Shown: positions 8,173 to 16,889 of the stretch, one piece after another
Position numbering within the stretch: the stretch's first letter is position 1
Layout of the letters: each line of letters starts with the position of its first letter
Assembly: GCA_002150995.1 (NCBI GenBank)
Contig: MDHJ01000001.1
Location: 496,001 to 560,000, forward strand
Direction of reading: 5' to 3'
Length of the DNA: 64,000 bases
DNA from: Clavibacter michiganensis
Lineage (GTDB): Bacteria > Actinomycetota > Actinomycetes > Actinomycetales > Microbacteriaceae
Made by a program: the position numbers and the translations under genes
The notes under the pieces: model-generated
Seen by the model: the letters and a program-made list of their open reading frames with translations, nothing else
Database searches by the model: none
Told to the model about the DNA's origin: nothing

Positions 8173-9555
8173 ATGGACCACCCGAGCGCTCCCCTGCCCC
8201 CGTCCGCGCACCGCGGAGCGGCCGGCCCCGACGCCGTCGCGGCGGTCGTCGTCGCGCGCGACTCCGGCACCACCATCGCGCGCGCCCTCGCGTCGCTCCT
8301 CGCCCAGACCCGTCCGCCGGAGCGCGTCGTCGTCGTGGTCGCCGGCAGCCACGACGACGCCTTCGCGGTCGCGCGCACGTTCAACGGCGTGCACGAGCAC
8401 CCCGCCCCGGGCGCGGGGCCGTCCACGACGACCGTCACCGTGATCGACCGCGGCCCCCGCGAGAGCCCCCTCCGGTCGGCGTACGACCTCGCCTTCCGCC
8501 TGGTGGGCGACCCGGGGCGCGTGCTGCTCGTGTCCCCGGACGCCGAGCTGGAGCCGCGCGTGCTCGAGCTCCTCGCGGAGGCGCTCGACCGCGATCCCGA
8601 CGCCGTCGGCGTCTCCGCGCGGCTCGACCCCCGCCCGAGCGGATCCCGCGGGCCGCTCGCGGGCGCCCTCCGGCTCCTGCACCGCCACTGGGCGGTGGGC
8701 GCGGTGGAGACCGGCATCGACCTCGGCCTCACGGGGCCGGTCCCGCTGGCGCCCGCCACGCTGCTCCGCGTCCCGGCGCCCGACCCCGCGTCGCCCGCGG
8801 CCTCCTCCCCGTCCGCCGCGATCCTCACGGCGCTCCTGTCGGGCGAGGACCGGTCCGCGCCCGTGCCCGGAGCGCGGGCGCGCGTCGACACCGCCGTGCG
8901 GTGGGGCGCGATGCGCGAGCGCCGCGACCGGTGGAACCGCCACGTCGGCCGGCTCACGCGCGCGGGTGCACCCGCCGGCGCTGCCGACCGGCGCCGTGCC
9001 CGCCTCGCCGCGCTGCGCATCGGCGTGGGGCCCGTCCTCCGCTTCGCGTCCTACGCGCTCATCGCGCTCTACCTCGGCGCGGCCGGCGTCCAGGGGGAGC
9101 TGCAGCCGGCCTGGTGGTGGGCCGTCCCCGTGCTGGTCCGGCTGCCGCTGCAGATCCGCACCCTGCGCCGCATCCGCGAGCGCACGCTGGCGGACGTGCT
9201 CTTCGGGGCGACGCACCTGCCGCTGGAGGCAGGCGAGGCCGCCTACGGCGTCTCGCGGATCCGCGACGGGCTGCACCGCGCGGTCGCGGGCGGCCGCCGC
9301 GGGCCCGCCGCGGCCGACGCCGTGCCGCCGCTCTCCGCGGTCGACGCCACGGCCGTCGCGGTGCTGGCCGTGGTCGTCACCAGCGTCCTCGCGCTTGCCG
9401 CGTCCGGCGGCCCGCTGGCGGCGGGCCTCACGACCGCCGTCGGCTGGGCCGCGTGCGCCGTCACGGCCGCCGACCTGGTCCTGGCGCTGCTGCGCCTCCT
9501 GGTGGCCCGGGGCGGGCCCTTCGCACGGCCGACGTCGGCGGACCGGGGAGCCTAG
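8173..9555 (+). CDS. Glycosyltransferase family 2-like membrane protein
   Basis: 460 residues. The N-terminal 220 residues have a GT-A look: AAVVVARDSGTTIARALASLLAQTRPPERVVVVVAG is a typical GT2 nucleotide-sugar start, and LLVSPDAELEPRVLELL takes the place of the DXD region. The C-terminal half has several hydrophobic segments (near residues 285-320 and 395-440). The DXD motif is degenerate (SPDAELE), so catalysis is uncertain. GAGAGG lies 5 bases before the ATG, and a TAACAT element near 8105 could be its -10. A role in cell-envelope polysaccharide is inferred from the fold only. Confidence 0.65.
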   Translation: MDHPSAPLPPSAHRGAAGPDAVAAVVVARDSGTTIARALASLLAQTRPPERVVVVVAGSHDDAFAVARTFNGVHEHPAPGAGPSTTTVTVIDRGPRESPLRSAYDLAFRLVGDPGRVLLVSPDAELEPRVLELLAEALDRDPDAVGVSARLDPRPSGSRGPLAGALRLLHRHWAVGAVETGIDLGLTGPVPLAPATLLRVPAPDPASPAASSPSAAILTALLSGEDRSAPVPGARARVDTAVRWGAMRERRDRWNRHVGRLTRAGAPAGAADRRRARLAALRIGVGPVLRFASYALIALYLGAAGVQGELQPAWWWAVPVLVRLPLQIRTLRRIRERTLADVLFGATHLPLEAGEAAYGVSRIRDGLHRAVAGGRRGPAAADAVPPLSAVDATAVAVLAVVVTSVLALAASGGPLAAGLTTAVGWAACAVTAADLVLALLRLLVARGGPFARPTSADRGA

Positions 9556-9995
9556 GCCTCGGCCACGCTCCCGCGCAGCTTGTCGGTGAGCTCGCGCAGC
9601 GTGTCCAGCTCGTCGGAGGTCAGCGCTCCGCCCACGGTGCTGGCGATCGACTCCATGTGCACGCGGGCGACCTTCCGGAACGCGGCGTCCCCGGCGTCGG
9701 TGAGGCGCACGATCGTGGCCCGGCCGTCGCTCTCGTCACCGCACTTGACGACGAGGCCCCGGGCGACGAGCCGGTCGATGAGGCGGCTGACGCTCGGCTG
9801 CGTGAGGAGCACGTGCTGGTTCAGGTCACGCAGGCGCAGGCGCCCCTCGGGCTGCCGCGAGATGTTGAACAGCACGTCGTACTCGTTGAACGAGAGCTCG
9901 CGGCTGGGGAACTCGGCGGTGAGGCGGCGCATGACGCTGACCTGCGCGCGGAACAGCGACTCCCAGGCCCGTACGGCGTCCGCGGTCTCGCCCAC
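9552..9995 (-). CDS. MarR-family transcriptional regulator
   Basis: 147 residues from a GTG at 9995 with GAGGAG 5 bases upstream. The frame is open further upstream (GTG at 10040, ATG at 10190), but this start has the best ribosome binding site and gives the usual MarR length. The winged helix is clear: LRLRDLNQHVLLTQPSVSRLIDRLVARGLV is the recognition region, followed by the DESDGRATIVRLTDAG wing. MarR dimers bind operators and usually respond to small ligands. The last 4 bases overlap the 3' end of the convergent glycosyltransferase gene. The target is unknown. Confidence 0.85.
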   Translation of the reverse strand: MGETADAVRAWESLFRAQVSVMRRLTAEFPSRELSFNEYDVLFNISRQPEGRLRLRDLNQHVLLTQPSVSRLIDRLVARGLVVKCGDESDGRATIVRLTDAGDAAFRKVARVHMESIASTVGGALTSDELDTLRELTDKLRGSVAEA

Positions 9996-10107
9996 CAGGT
10001 CTCCTCGTCCGGTGCGCACCGCGATGGCGATCGGGCGCACGCTCTCGTCCCGAAGTCTAGGGCGGCGTCGTGGGGAGGATCCGGCGCGGGCGGCGCCGGA
10101 CATGACT

Positions 10108-10210
10108 GAGGGCCGACCCCAGAGGCATGGGGCCGGCCCTCTCCCTTGCACCAGGAGTGTCCTGCAATCACATTCCGTCTCCACCGCCACAGCAAACGGT
10201 GGGGACGAGA
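10108..10210 (-). ncRNA. Candidate structured RNA or long leader upstream of the MarR gene
   Basis: This 260-base gap between the winged-helix gene and the MarR gene holds three consecutive stem-loops on the minus strand: CCACCG with CGGTGG, TTGCAGGA with TCCT and GCAA, and a strong final hairpin (GAGGGCC with GGCCCTC plus CCCC with GGGG) at 10108-10141. A TATACA hexamer at 10215-10220 could be the promoter. The last hairpin could instead be the terminator of the winged-helix gene. No match to a known RNA family is claimed. Confidence 0.35.
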
Positions 10211-10314
10211 AGACTGTATAACGATCCCGTAACGCCCCGCTACCCGGAAACGCCGCGATGTGCTGGGAGTACGCCGACAGCTCCGGATGGGCGGCCTGTG
10301 CGGACCGCGCGGCC

Positions 10315-11111
10315 CTAGAAGAGGTCGGGGGACTGGGTGCTGGCGTGGTGCACGGAGACGTCGGCGTGGCGGTCGAATCGGTAGCCGGCGCCGCGCACGG
10401 TGCGCACGATCTCCTCGTATCGGCCGAGCTTCGAGCGGAGGCGGCGCACGTGGACGTCGATGGTGCGCTCGTTCGGGACGTCGTCCTCGTCCGTGGCGGA
10501 CCACAGGGAGCCGATGAGCTCGGAGCGCTCGATGGTGCGGCCCTCGCGGAGCACCAGGTACTGCAGCAGCTCGAACTCCTTGTACGTGAGCGGGGCCGTC
10601 TCGCCGTCGAGCACCACGCGCTTGCGCGACAGGTCGACGGTCACGCCGCCGTCCACGCGGTCCTCGTCCTCGGGCTGCTCGCGGTGCTGGGCGACGGCGG
10701 CGGGGTCCTGGAGCGCGAGGCGCACCACGTCGATGTCGCGACCGCCGGCGCCCTCGGGGCGAGGGCCACCGCGGCGTGCGTCTCGGCGCCGGGCGCGAGC
10801 TCGGCCGCGAGCCGCTTGAGGGCGGCGACCACGGTGCCGAGGTCGGTCCCCGCGGCGGCGGCCTTCAGCTCGTCGAGGCCGACGTAGATGGCGAAGCCGC
10901 GCGCCTCGGTGCCCTCGGGCACGGCGCGGAGCCGTGCGGGCCGGGCCGGTGCGGCGACGGGAGCGACGACGGGCGTCGGCGTCGGCGACGTGATCGAGGC
11001 GGGGTGGCTCCGGCGCACGGCCGGGGCGAGGGGGGCCGCCGCGCGGAGCACGGGCGCGGCGGGAGCGGATCGGAGGGAGGTGCGGGCGGTGTCGATGGTC
11101 GCGAGGGACAT
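10315..11111 (-). pseudogene. Winged-helix (OmpR/PhoB C-terminal type) regulator, frame broken by one base
   Basis: Two overlapping frames make one protein of about 265 residues if one base is added. The N-terminal part (from ATG 11111, with AAGGA upstream) has a Pro/Ala-rich stretch, then GFAIYVGLDELKAAAAG. The C-terminal part (to 10315) is a Trans_reg_C winged helix with LTYKEFELLQYLVLREGRTIERSELI and NERTIDVHVRRLRSKLG. The frame changes in the C run at 10756-10759: one extra C joins the halves exactly (797 plus 1 bases is 266 codons). There is no receiver domain, so it is not a normal response regulator. A GTG at 10728 could start the DNA-binding half alone. Confidence 0.75.
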
Positions 11112-11264
11112 GGCGGGAGTCCTTGTGATGATGCGGGTGCGGCGCAGCTGGAGTGCGCGGGACCTCAGGGGAGTGCGAGACGCCTCAGGGGGCGGATGCG
11201 CCGGTGACGGCGAGGAGGGTCGGCGACGGATGCGTCACGGGACCGCTCGGGCGAAGGCAGCGGG

Positions 11265-11366
11265 TCAGGCCGGCATTCGACAGGACAGCGCGACACGGCC
11301 GGGCATCATCATGCCGGCGACTCCCGAGGCCTCGGAGGAGGTCAGGACGTGCGCGTTCAGAGTCAT
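11265..11366 (-). CDS. Possible 33-residue leaderless leader peptide
   Basis: A short ORF from ATG 11366 to TGA 11265, encoding a peptide that starts MTLNAHVLTSSEASG and contains a MMMPG run and a Cys near its end. The ATG falls where transcription should start: a perfect TTGACA lies at 11397-11402 and a CATGCT hexamer 18 bases downstream of it. No ribosome binding site precedes it. It sits in the 367-base gap between upp and the winged-helix regulator and could be a leader peptide controlling that gene. The rest of the gap shows nothing else I can name. Confidence 0.35.
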   Translation of the reverse strand: MTLNAHVLTSSEASGVAGMMMPGRVALSCRMPA

Positions 11367-11372
11367 GGGGAG

Positions 11373-11402
11373 AGCATGCACGGATGTGTGCGTCCGTGTC
11401 AA
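11373..11402 (-). promoter_or_regulatory. Promoter with perfect TTGACA -35 upstream of the winged-helix gene
   Basis: TTGACA (11397-11402) and CATGCT (11373-11378) are separated by 18 bases on the minus strand. The predicted start of transcription falls at the 33-residue ORF. Confidence 0.5.
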
Positions 11403-11478
11403 CAGGGAGGGCGGGAATCGTGCGGGACGCGCAGGATCCGTGCGTCGCCGGACAGGGTGCGCGGAGGCGCGGCCCGGG

Positions 11479-12117
11479 TCAGTGCGCGGCGGTGCCGTAC
11501 AGGCGGTCGCCCGCGTCGCCGAGCCCCGGGATGATGTAGCCGACCTCATCGAGCCGGTCGTCGAGCGCGCCGAGCACGATCGTGACCTCGCGGCCGGCGG
11601 TGGCCTCCTCGACGGCCTTCAGCCCCTCGGGCGCCGCGATGAGGCAGATGCACGTGACGTCGACCGCGCCGCGCTCGAAGAGGTACTCGATGGCCGCGAT
11701 GAGCGACCCGCCCGTGGCGAGCATCGGGTCGACCACGAAGCACTGGCGGTTGGAGAGGTCGGTGGGGAGGCGCTCGGCGTAGATGTCGGGCTGGAGGGTC
11801 TCCTCGTTGCGCACCATGCCGAGGAAGCCGACCTCGGCGCTCGGCATGAGGCGCATCAGGCCGTCGAGCATGCCGAGCCCGGCGCGGAGGATGGGGACGA
11901 CGAGCGGCTTGGGGTCGCTCAGCGTGAGGCCCTGCGCGGGCGCCACCGGGGTCTGCACGGTGATCGTCTCCGCGCGGACGTCGCGCGTGGCCTCGTAGGC
12001 CAGCAGCGTGACCAGCTCGTCGGCGAGGCTGCGGAACACGGGGGAGGGGGTGGTGCGGTCCCGCAGCGCCGTCAGCTTGTGCGTGATGAGCGGGTGGTCG
12101 GCTACGTGGACTCGCAT
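11479..12117 (-). CDS. upp: Uracil phosphoribosyltransferase
   Basis: 212 residues. Salvages uracil with PRPP to make UMP. The PRPP loop is [21 protein letters not shown], and [17 protein letters not shown] is the uracil-binding C-terminal signature. [16 protein letters not shown] is the usual start of actinobacterial Upp. An upstream in-frame ATG at 12126 would add three residues; the GGAG four bases before 12117 favours the inner start. It is divergent from tadA with only 32 bases between, so promoters overlap. Confidence 0.95.
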   Translation of the reverse strand: MRVHVADHPLITHKLTALRDRTTPSPVFRSLADELVTLLAYEATRDVRAETITVQTPVAPAQGLTLSDPKPLVVPILRAGLGMLDGLMRLMPSAEVGFLGMVRNEETLQPDIYAERLPTDLSNRQCFVVDPMLATGGSLIAAIEYLFERGAVDVTCICLIAAPEGLKAVEEATAGREVTIVLGALDDRLDEVGYIIPGLGDAGDRLYGTAAH

Positions 12118-12149
12118 AGGCTCCATCTAATCAGCAAGGGGGACGGCGA

Positions 12150-12632
12150 TTGGACCTCCACGTGCCGGGCGACTACGACCGCTGGATGGCCGTGGCGCTC
12201 GACGAGGCCCGGGCCTGCGAGGCCACCGGGGACGTGCCCGTCGGGGCGGTCGTCGTCGACGCGTCGGGCGTCGTGATCGGCCGCGGCCGCAACCTCCGGG
12301 AGGCCCGCCAGGACCCCACCGCGCACGCCGAGGTCGAGGCGCTGCGGGAGGCCGCCGCGACCACCGGCGACCGGCACCTGGTGGGCAGCACCCTCGTGGT
12401 CACGCTCGAGCCGTGCGTGATGTGCGCCGGCGCGATCCTCGCGGCGCGCGTGCCCCGCGTGGTCTTCGGCGCATGGGACGACAAGGCCGGCGCCGGGGGC
12501 TCGCTCTACGACGTGCTGCGGGACCGGCGCCTGCCGCATCGCGCGGAGGTGTTCGCGGGCGTCCGGGCCGAGGAGTGCGCGCAGCTGCTCGACGCGTTCT
12601 TCGCCGACCGGCGCGCGGACCACGGCGCCTGA
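12150..12632 (+). CDS. tadA: tRNA-specific adenosine deaminase
   Basis: 160 residues. Deaminates A34 of tRNA(Arg) to inosine. The zinc site and catalytic Glu are in HAEVEAL (the HAE motif) and PCVMCAGAIL (the PCxxC motif). The reading frame begins at a TTG at 12150 with AAGGGGGA about 6 bases upstream. The next candidate is a GTG at 12162. The C-terminal helix LDAFFADRR is as in TadA. It is divergent from upp. Confidence 0.93.
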   Translation: MDLHVPGDYDRWMAVALDEARACEATGDVPVGAVVVDASGVVIGRGRNLREARQDPTAHAEVEALREAAATTGDRHLVGSTLVVTLEPCVMCAGAILAARVPRVVFGAWDDKAGAGGSLYDVLRDRRLPHRAEVFAGVRAEECAQLLDAFFADRRADHGA

Positions 12633-12673
12633 CGCGCGGACTCCGGGAGGGGGCCCGGCGTCCCGGGGGCCGG

Positions 12674-13591
12674 TCAGCGCGTGGCGACCCGCACGTCGGG
12701 CTCGAGGTAGATGACGCGCGCGACCGGCACGGCCTCGCGCACCCGGCGCTCGATCGCGTCGATCCCCGCCGCGACGTCGCCGAGCGAGCTCGTCGCCGGC
12801 ATCGCGATCTTCGCCGCGACCAGGAGCTCGTCCGGTCCGAGGTACAGGGTCTTCATGTGGATGATCGACTCGGCCTCGTGGCCGGCCGTGATGGCGGCGC
12901 GGATCGCCGCCAGGTCGGGCTTCGAGGCGCCCTCGCCCACGAGCAGGCTGCTCATCTCCACGCCGAGCACGACCGCGACCGCGACGAGGAGGACGCCGAT
13001 GAGCAGGGTCCCGATCCCGTCGTAGATGCCGTCTCCCGTGACGATGGACGCGACGACGCCGAGGAGCGCGAACACGAGGCCGGAGAGCGCCGCGGTGTCC
13101 TCCAGCAGGAGCACGGGCAGCTCCGGGCTCTTCGCCCGGCGCACGAACTGCACCCACGTCTGCTTCCCGCGCAGCGGGTTCGACTCCTTGATGGCGGTGC
13201 GGAGCGAGAAGGACTCCAGGGCGATGGCGATCAGGAGCACCACGATCGGGAGCCACGGCACGTCGAGCGGCTCGGGGTGCTCGATCTTGTGGATGCCCTC
13301 GTAGAGCGAGTACACGCCGCCCACGGAGAACAGGATGATCGACACGATGAACGCGTAGACGTAGCGGACGCGTCCGTAGCCGAACGGGTGCTCCTCGTCG
13401 GCGACCCGCCGGGCGCGCTTGCCGCCGATGAGCAGCAGGATCTGGTTGCCCGAGTCCGCGAGCGAGTGCACGCCCTCCGCGAGCATCGACGAGGAGCCGG
13501 AGAAGAAGGCCGCGATGAACTTCGTGATCGCGATGCCGACGTTGGCGGCCAGGGCGGCGAAGATGGCCTTGCTGCCGTGCGATTCGCTCAA
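12674..13591 (-). CDS. Cation diffusion facilitator family transporter
   Basis: 305 residues from a TTG at 13591 with GAGGAGG 7 bases upstream. Proton-driven metal efflux protein of the CDF family. HSLADSGNQ (second membrane segment) and, in segment five, LLLEDTAALSG give the paired transport-site positions seen as HxxxD and D/E-xxxD in relatives; about six membrane segments precede a cytoplasmic domain of about 90 residues. HPFGYGRVRYVYAF is a family hallmark. Site residues (HS..D and ED) are compatible with zinc or other divalent ions, so the metal is not assigned. Confidence 0.88.
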   Translation of the reverse strand: MSESHGSKAIFAALAANVGIAITKFIAAFFSGSSSMLAEGVHSLADSGNQILLLIGGKRARRVADEEHPFGYGRVRYVYAFIVSIILFSVGGVYSLYEGIHKIEHPEPLDVPWLPIVVLLIAIALESFSLRTAIKESNPLRGKQTWVQFVRRAKSPELPVLLLEDTAALSGLVFALLGVVASIVTGDGIYDGIGTLLIGVLLVAVAVVLGVEMSSLLVGEGASKPDLAAIRAAITAGHEAESIIHMKTLYLGPDELLVAAKIAMPATSSLGDVAAGIDAIERRVREAVPVARVIYLEPDVRVATR

Positions 13592-13710
13592 GGCGGGACC
13601 TCCTCGACCGGCGGGGACGGCTCGGGCCGCCCGGGCGCGCATGCCCCGGTCGCCTCAGCCTAGCCAGGCGGACGCCCCGTCCGACGGGTCGGCAGGCAAG
13701 GCCCGTTCCC

Positions 13711-13716
13711 TAGGAT
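13711..13716 (+). promoter_or_regulatory. -10 element (TAGGAT) for leaderless proC mRNA
   Basis: TAGGAT ends 6 bases before the ATG at 13723. No Shine-Dalgarno sequence is present. Confidence 0.6.
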
Positions 13717-13722
13717 CGGGGC

Positions 13723-14613
13723 ATGCCCGCCGACGCCGCCCGCCCCGCCGCCCCCGCCGAGACCACGAGCGCGACGGAGCCGGTCCTGCTCCCGTCGCTC
13801 GCGATGCTCGGCACCGGATCCATGAACGGCGCCATCCTCGGGGGCCTCCTCTCGCCGCGGGTGCGGGTCGAGGGCGACGTTCGCGTGACGACCCGCTCCG
13901 CGGCCAGCGCGTCGGCCCTCGCCCGGCGTGAAGGGGTCTCGGCCGCGAGCGTCGAGGAGGACCCCGAGGCGAACCGTCGCGCGGTCCGCGGGGCCCGCGT
14001 CGTCATCGTGGGCGTGAAGCCCCACATGGTGCCGGACCTGCTGCGCGAGATCGCCGACGACCTCGATCCCGGCACCCTCGTGGTGAGCATCGCGGCCGGC
14101 GTCACCATCGCGACGTTCGAGGCGCTGCTGCCGGCGCATGTGGCGGTGGTCCGGTCGATGCCGAACACGCCGTCGCTCGTGGGCCGCGGCGTCGCCGGGC
14201 TCGCGGCGGGCACGCGCTCGACCCCCGACGACCTGGAGCTCGCGCGCGCGGTCTTCGCGACCGTCGGCGACGTGGTCGAGGTGCCCGAGGACCGGATCGA
14301 CGCGCTCAGCACGATCTCGGGGTCGGGGCCCGCGTACGTCTTCCTCCTCGTCGAGGAGCTGACGCGCACCGCCCGGGCCAAGGGCTTCAGCCCGGAGGAG
14401 GCCCGGGTGCTCGTCCAGGGCACGTTCCGGGGAGCGGTCGAGCTGCTCGCCGCGTCCGACGACGACCCCGCCGAGCTGCGGCGCCGGGTCACGAGCCCGA
14501 AGGGCACCACCGAGCGGGCCGTGGAGGTGCTGCAGGCGGCCGACCTGTCGGGGCTCTTCGACCGCGCGACCGACGCCGCCCTCGCGCGGGCGCGGGAGCT
14601 CGCGGCGGGCTGA
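13723..14613 (+). CDS. proC: Pyrroline-5-carboxylate reductase
   Basis: 296 residues. Last step of proline synthesis: reduces pyrroline-5-carboxylate with NAD(P)H. The Rossmann start AMLGTGSMNGAILGGLL lies near residue 27. VVRSMPNTPSLVG and the signature ISGSGPAYVFLLVEELTRTA are intact, as is the late VTSPKGTTERAVEVL segment that binds substrate. The first 25 residues are an Ala/Pro-rich extension. The gene has its own leaderless promoter and ends at a hairpin. Confidence 0.95.
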   Translation: MPADAARPAAPAETTSATEPVLLPSLAMLGTGSMNGAILGGLLSPRVRVEGDVRVTTRSAASASALARREGVSAASVEEDPEANRRAVRGARVVIVGVKPHMVPDLLREIADDLDPGTLVVSIAAGVTIATFEALLPAHVAVVRSMPNTPSLVGRGVAGLAAGTRSTPDDLELARAVFATVGDVVEVPEDRIDALSTISGSGPAYVFLLVEELTRTARAKGFSPEEARVLVQGTFRGAVELLAASDDDPAELRRRVTSPKGTTERAVEVLQAADLSGLFDRATDAALARARELAAG

Positions 14614-14627
14614 CCCGCGCGTCCGCC

Positions 14628-14648
14628 GCGGGGAGCGCAGCACCCCGC
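14628..14648. terminator. Stem-loop between proC and ktrA
   Basis: GCGGGG pairs with CCCCGC across a nine-base loop between convergent stop codons. Confidence 0.45.
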
Positions 14649-14653
14649 CGGGC

Positions 14654-15322
14654 CTACGAGAGCGAGGCGAACCGCTCGATGTCGGCGGAGGTGCCGGACA
14701 CGATGATGAGGTCGTGGTTCGAGACGACGGTCTCCGCGGTCGCGTAGGTGAACGGCTTGCCGGGCGTCTTCACGCCGACCACGGTGATGCGGTAGCGACG
14801 GCGCACGGACGACTCGGCGAGCGCGAGCCCGCGGATCGGCTTCGGCGGGTACATCTTGGCGAGCACGAAGTCGTCGTCGAACTCGATGAAGTCGAGCATC
14901 CGCCCCGACACGAGGTGCGCCACCCGCTCGCCCGCCTCCGCCTCCGGGTAGATCACGTGGTTCGCGCCGATGCGCTCGAGGATCTTGCCGTGCGACTGGC
15001 TGATGGCCTTGGCCCAGATCTGGGGGATCTTGAGGTCCACCAGGTTCGCGGTGATGAGGACGCTCGCCTCGATGGAGGAGCCGACCGCGACCACCGCGAT
15101 GGAGAAGTCCTTGGCGCCGAGCTGCTGCAGCGCCTCGATGTTGCGCGCGTCGGCCTGCACCGCGTGCGTGACCCGGTCGGACCACTTCTGCACGAGGCCC
15201 TCGCTCGCGTCGATCGCGAGCACCTCGCGGTCGAGGCGGGCCAGCTGGCCGGCGGTCGCGGCGCCGAAGCGGCCGAGGCCGATCACGAGCACGGGGGCGT
15301 TGTGGGGGATGCGTTCGCCCAT
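14654..15322 (-). CDS. ktrA: Potassium uptake regulatory subunit, TrkA/KtrA family
   Basis: 222 residues. Cytoplasmic gating subunit with an N-terminal RCK/TrkA-N Rossmann domain and a C-terminal TrkA-C domain. The nucleotide-binding motif is VLVIGLGRFGAATAGQL at about 11-27, with Asp38 in LAIDASE binding the ribose. The C-terminal part holds VVGVKTPGKPFTYATAETVV. It sits 64 bases downstream of the TrkH-type channel gene on the same strand, so the two form an operon. ADP/ATP or NAD(H) binding is family knowledge. Confidence 0.9.
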   Translation of the reverse strand: MGERIPHNAPVLVIGLGRFGAATAGQLARLDREVLAIDASEGLVQKWSDRVTHAVQADARNIEALQQLGAKDFSIAVVAVGSSIEASVLITANLVDLKIPQIWAKAISQSHGKILERIGANHVIYPEAEAGERVAHLVSGRMLDFIEFDDDFVLAKMYPPKPIRGLALAESSVRRRYRITVVGVKTPGKPFTYATAETVVSNHDLIIVSGTSADIERFASLS

Positions 15323-15386
15323 GGGGGGCCTTCCTGGTGCGGCGGTGCGGTGGGTGGGGCAGGTGCGGGGGACGCGGGTCGGCGGG

Positions 15387-16811
15387 TCAGCCGACGATGG
15401 GCCGCTCCTCGGAGCGCTGGAACAGCTGGCGCCGCGTGCTCGCGGCCAGGGCAGCGGCGAGCGTCACGGTGCCGACGCGCCCCAGGAACATGGTGGCCGC
15501 GAGCACGTACTTCGCGGGATCGGTGGCCTCGGCCGTGAAGCCCGTGCTGAGGCCGGAGGTGGCGAAGGCGGAGATCGCGTCGAACAGCACGTAGTCGAGG
15601 CGCTCGCCGGAGATCTGCAGCAGCACGATGCTGCTGAGCGCGACCGTGGTGGCGCCCCACAGCACGATGCTCACCGCGAGTCGGAGCACGTCGCTCGGGA
15701 TGCGGCGCTCGAAGACCTCCATCGACTCGCTGCCGCGGGCCTCGGCGAACGCGGCGAGGAACAGGATCGCCAGGGTCGTGACCTTGATGCCGCCGGCGGT
15801 GGACGCGGATCCGCCGCCGATGAACATGAGCATGTCCGTGACCAGCAGGCTCGCGTTGCCGAACTCGGCCATGTCGAGCGTCGAGAACCCGCCCGAGCGC
15901 GTCATGACGGAGAGGAACAGCGCCTGGAAGCCGTGCTGCACCGGGTCCATCAGCGCGAACGTCCGCTTGTTGTCCCACTCGAGGATCACGTAGGCGAGCG
16001 TGCCGAGGACGATGAGGATCAGCGACGTCCAGAGCGTCAGCTTCACGTGCACCGAGAAGCGACGCGGCTTCCGCCACCCGCGGTAGACGGCGTAGATGAC
16101 GGGGAAGCCGATGCTGCCGAGGAAGACGCCGACCATGAGGAGGCTGAGGAACCAGTAGTCCTGGTGGTACAGCTCGAACCCGGCCTCGCTGAAGACGAAG
16201 CCCGTGTTCGTGAACGCCATGAGCGAGTAGTAGAAGGCGTCGAGGGCCGCCTGGCCGACCGGGATGCCCTCCAGCAGGATCCGGGGGAAGAGGAGCGCCG
16301 CGATGGACAGCTCGATGACGAGGGCGCTGATCGCGACCGTGAGCAGCAGCGTGCCGATCTCGCCGAGCTTCACGGCCTGGCCCTCGGCGACGGGACCGTG
16401 GTGGATGCGCAGGGGGTTGCTGTCGCTCGCGGCCATGAGCCGGGCCTTGAGGCCGAGGCGGCGCGACACGATGAGCCCCATGATCGATGCCAGCGTGAGC
16501 ACGCCGATGCCGCCGATCTGCACGCCGAGCGCGATGAAGGCATGGCCGAGCGGGCTCCAGTACGTGGCCATGTCGACCGTCGCGAGGCCCGTGACGCAGA
16601 TGGCGGAGACGGCCGTGAAGAGGGCGTCGGCGAACGGAGCCGCGTCCCCCGACGTCGTCATGCCCGGGAGCATGAGGATCGTGGTGAGCGTGAGCACCAG
16701 CGCGGCGAAGATGAGGATCGCGAAGCGCGCGGGCGTGGAGTGCGCGAAGTAGTCGAGGAAGTCGCGGATGCGTCCCAGCAGGGGTCGCCCGTGATCCGGC
16801 CTGACGCGCAT
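15387..16811 (-). CDS. ktrB: Potassium transporter membrane subunit, TrkH/KtrB family
   Basis: 474 residues from ATG 16811 with AAGGGG just upstream. Four M1-P-M2 repeats are expected; the selectivity filter regions are visible as AVSAICVTGLATVD, MAFTNTGFVF, VMTRSGGFSTLDM and AFATSGLSTGF. The sequence fits the channel partner of the KtrA-like subunit encoded just downstream, for K+ (or Na+/K+) uptake. The frame is open far upstream, but MRVRPDHGRPLLGRIRDF is the sensible N-terminus because the ArsR gene is divergent. Confidence 0.92.
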   Translation of the reverse strand: MRVRPDHGRPLLGRIRDFLDYFAHSTPARFAILIFAALVLTLTTILMLPGMTTSGDAAPFADALFTAVSAICVTGLATVDMATYWSPLGHAFIALGVQIGGIGVLTLASIMGLIVSRRLGLKARLMAASDSNPLRIHHGPVAEGQAVKLGEIGTLLLTVAISALVIELSIAALLFPRILLEGIPVGQAALDAFYYSLMAFTNTGFVFSEAGFELYHQDYWFLSLLMVGVFLGSIGFPVIYAVYRGWRKPRRFSVHVKLTLWTSLILIVLGTLAYVILEWDNKRTFALMDPVQHGFQALFLSVMTRSGGFSTLDMAEFGNASLLVTDMLMFIGGGSASTAGGIKVTTLAILFLAAFAEARGSESMEVFERRIPSDVLRLAVSIVLWGATTVALSSIVLLQISGERLDYVLFDAISAFATSGLSTGFTAEATDPAKYVLAATMFLGRVGTVTLAAALAASTRRQLFQRSEERPIVG

Positions 16812-16877
16812 GGTCCCCTTGTCCGTTCGACGGCCCTGGGGCCCGGTTCGCCATGGTACTGCGAGCGCGGGACGGAA

Positions 16878-16883
16878 TACCCT
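16878..16883 (+). promoter_or_regulatory. -10 element (TACCCT) for leaderless arsR-type mRNA
   Basis: TACCCT ends 6 bases before the ATG at 16890. No ribosome binding site is seen. Confidence 0.6.
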
Positions 16884-16889
16884 TCGGGC

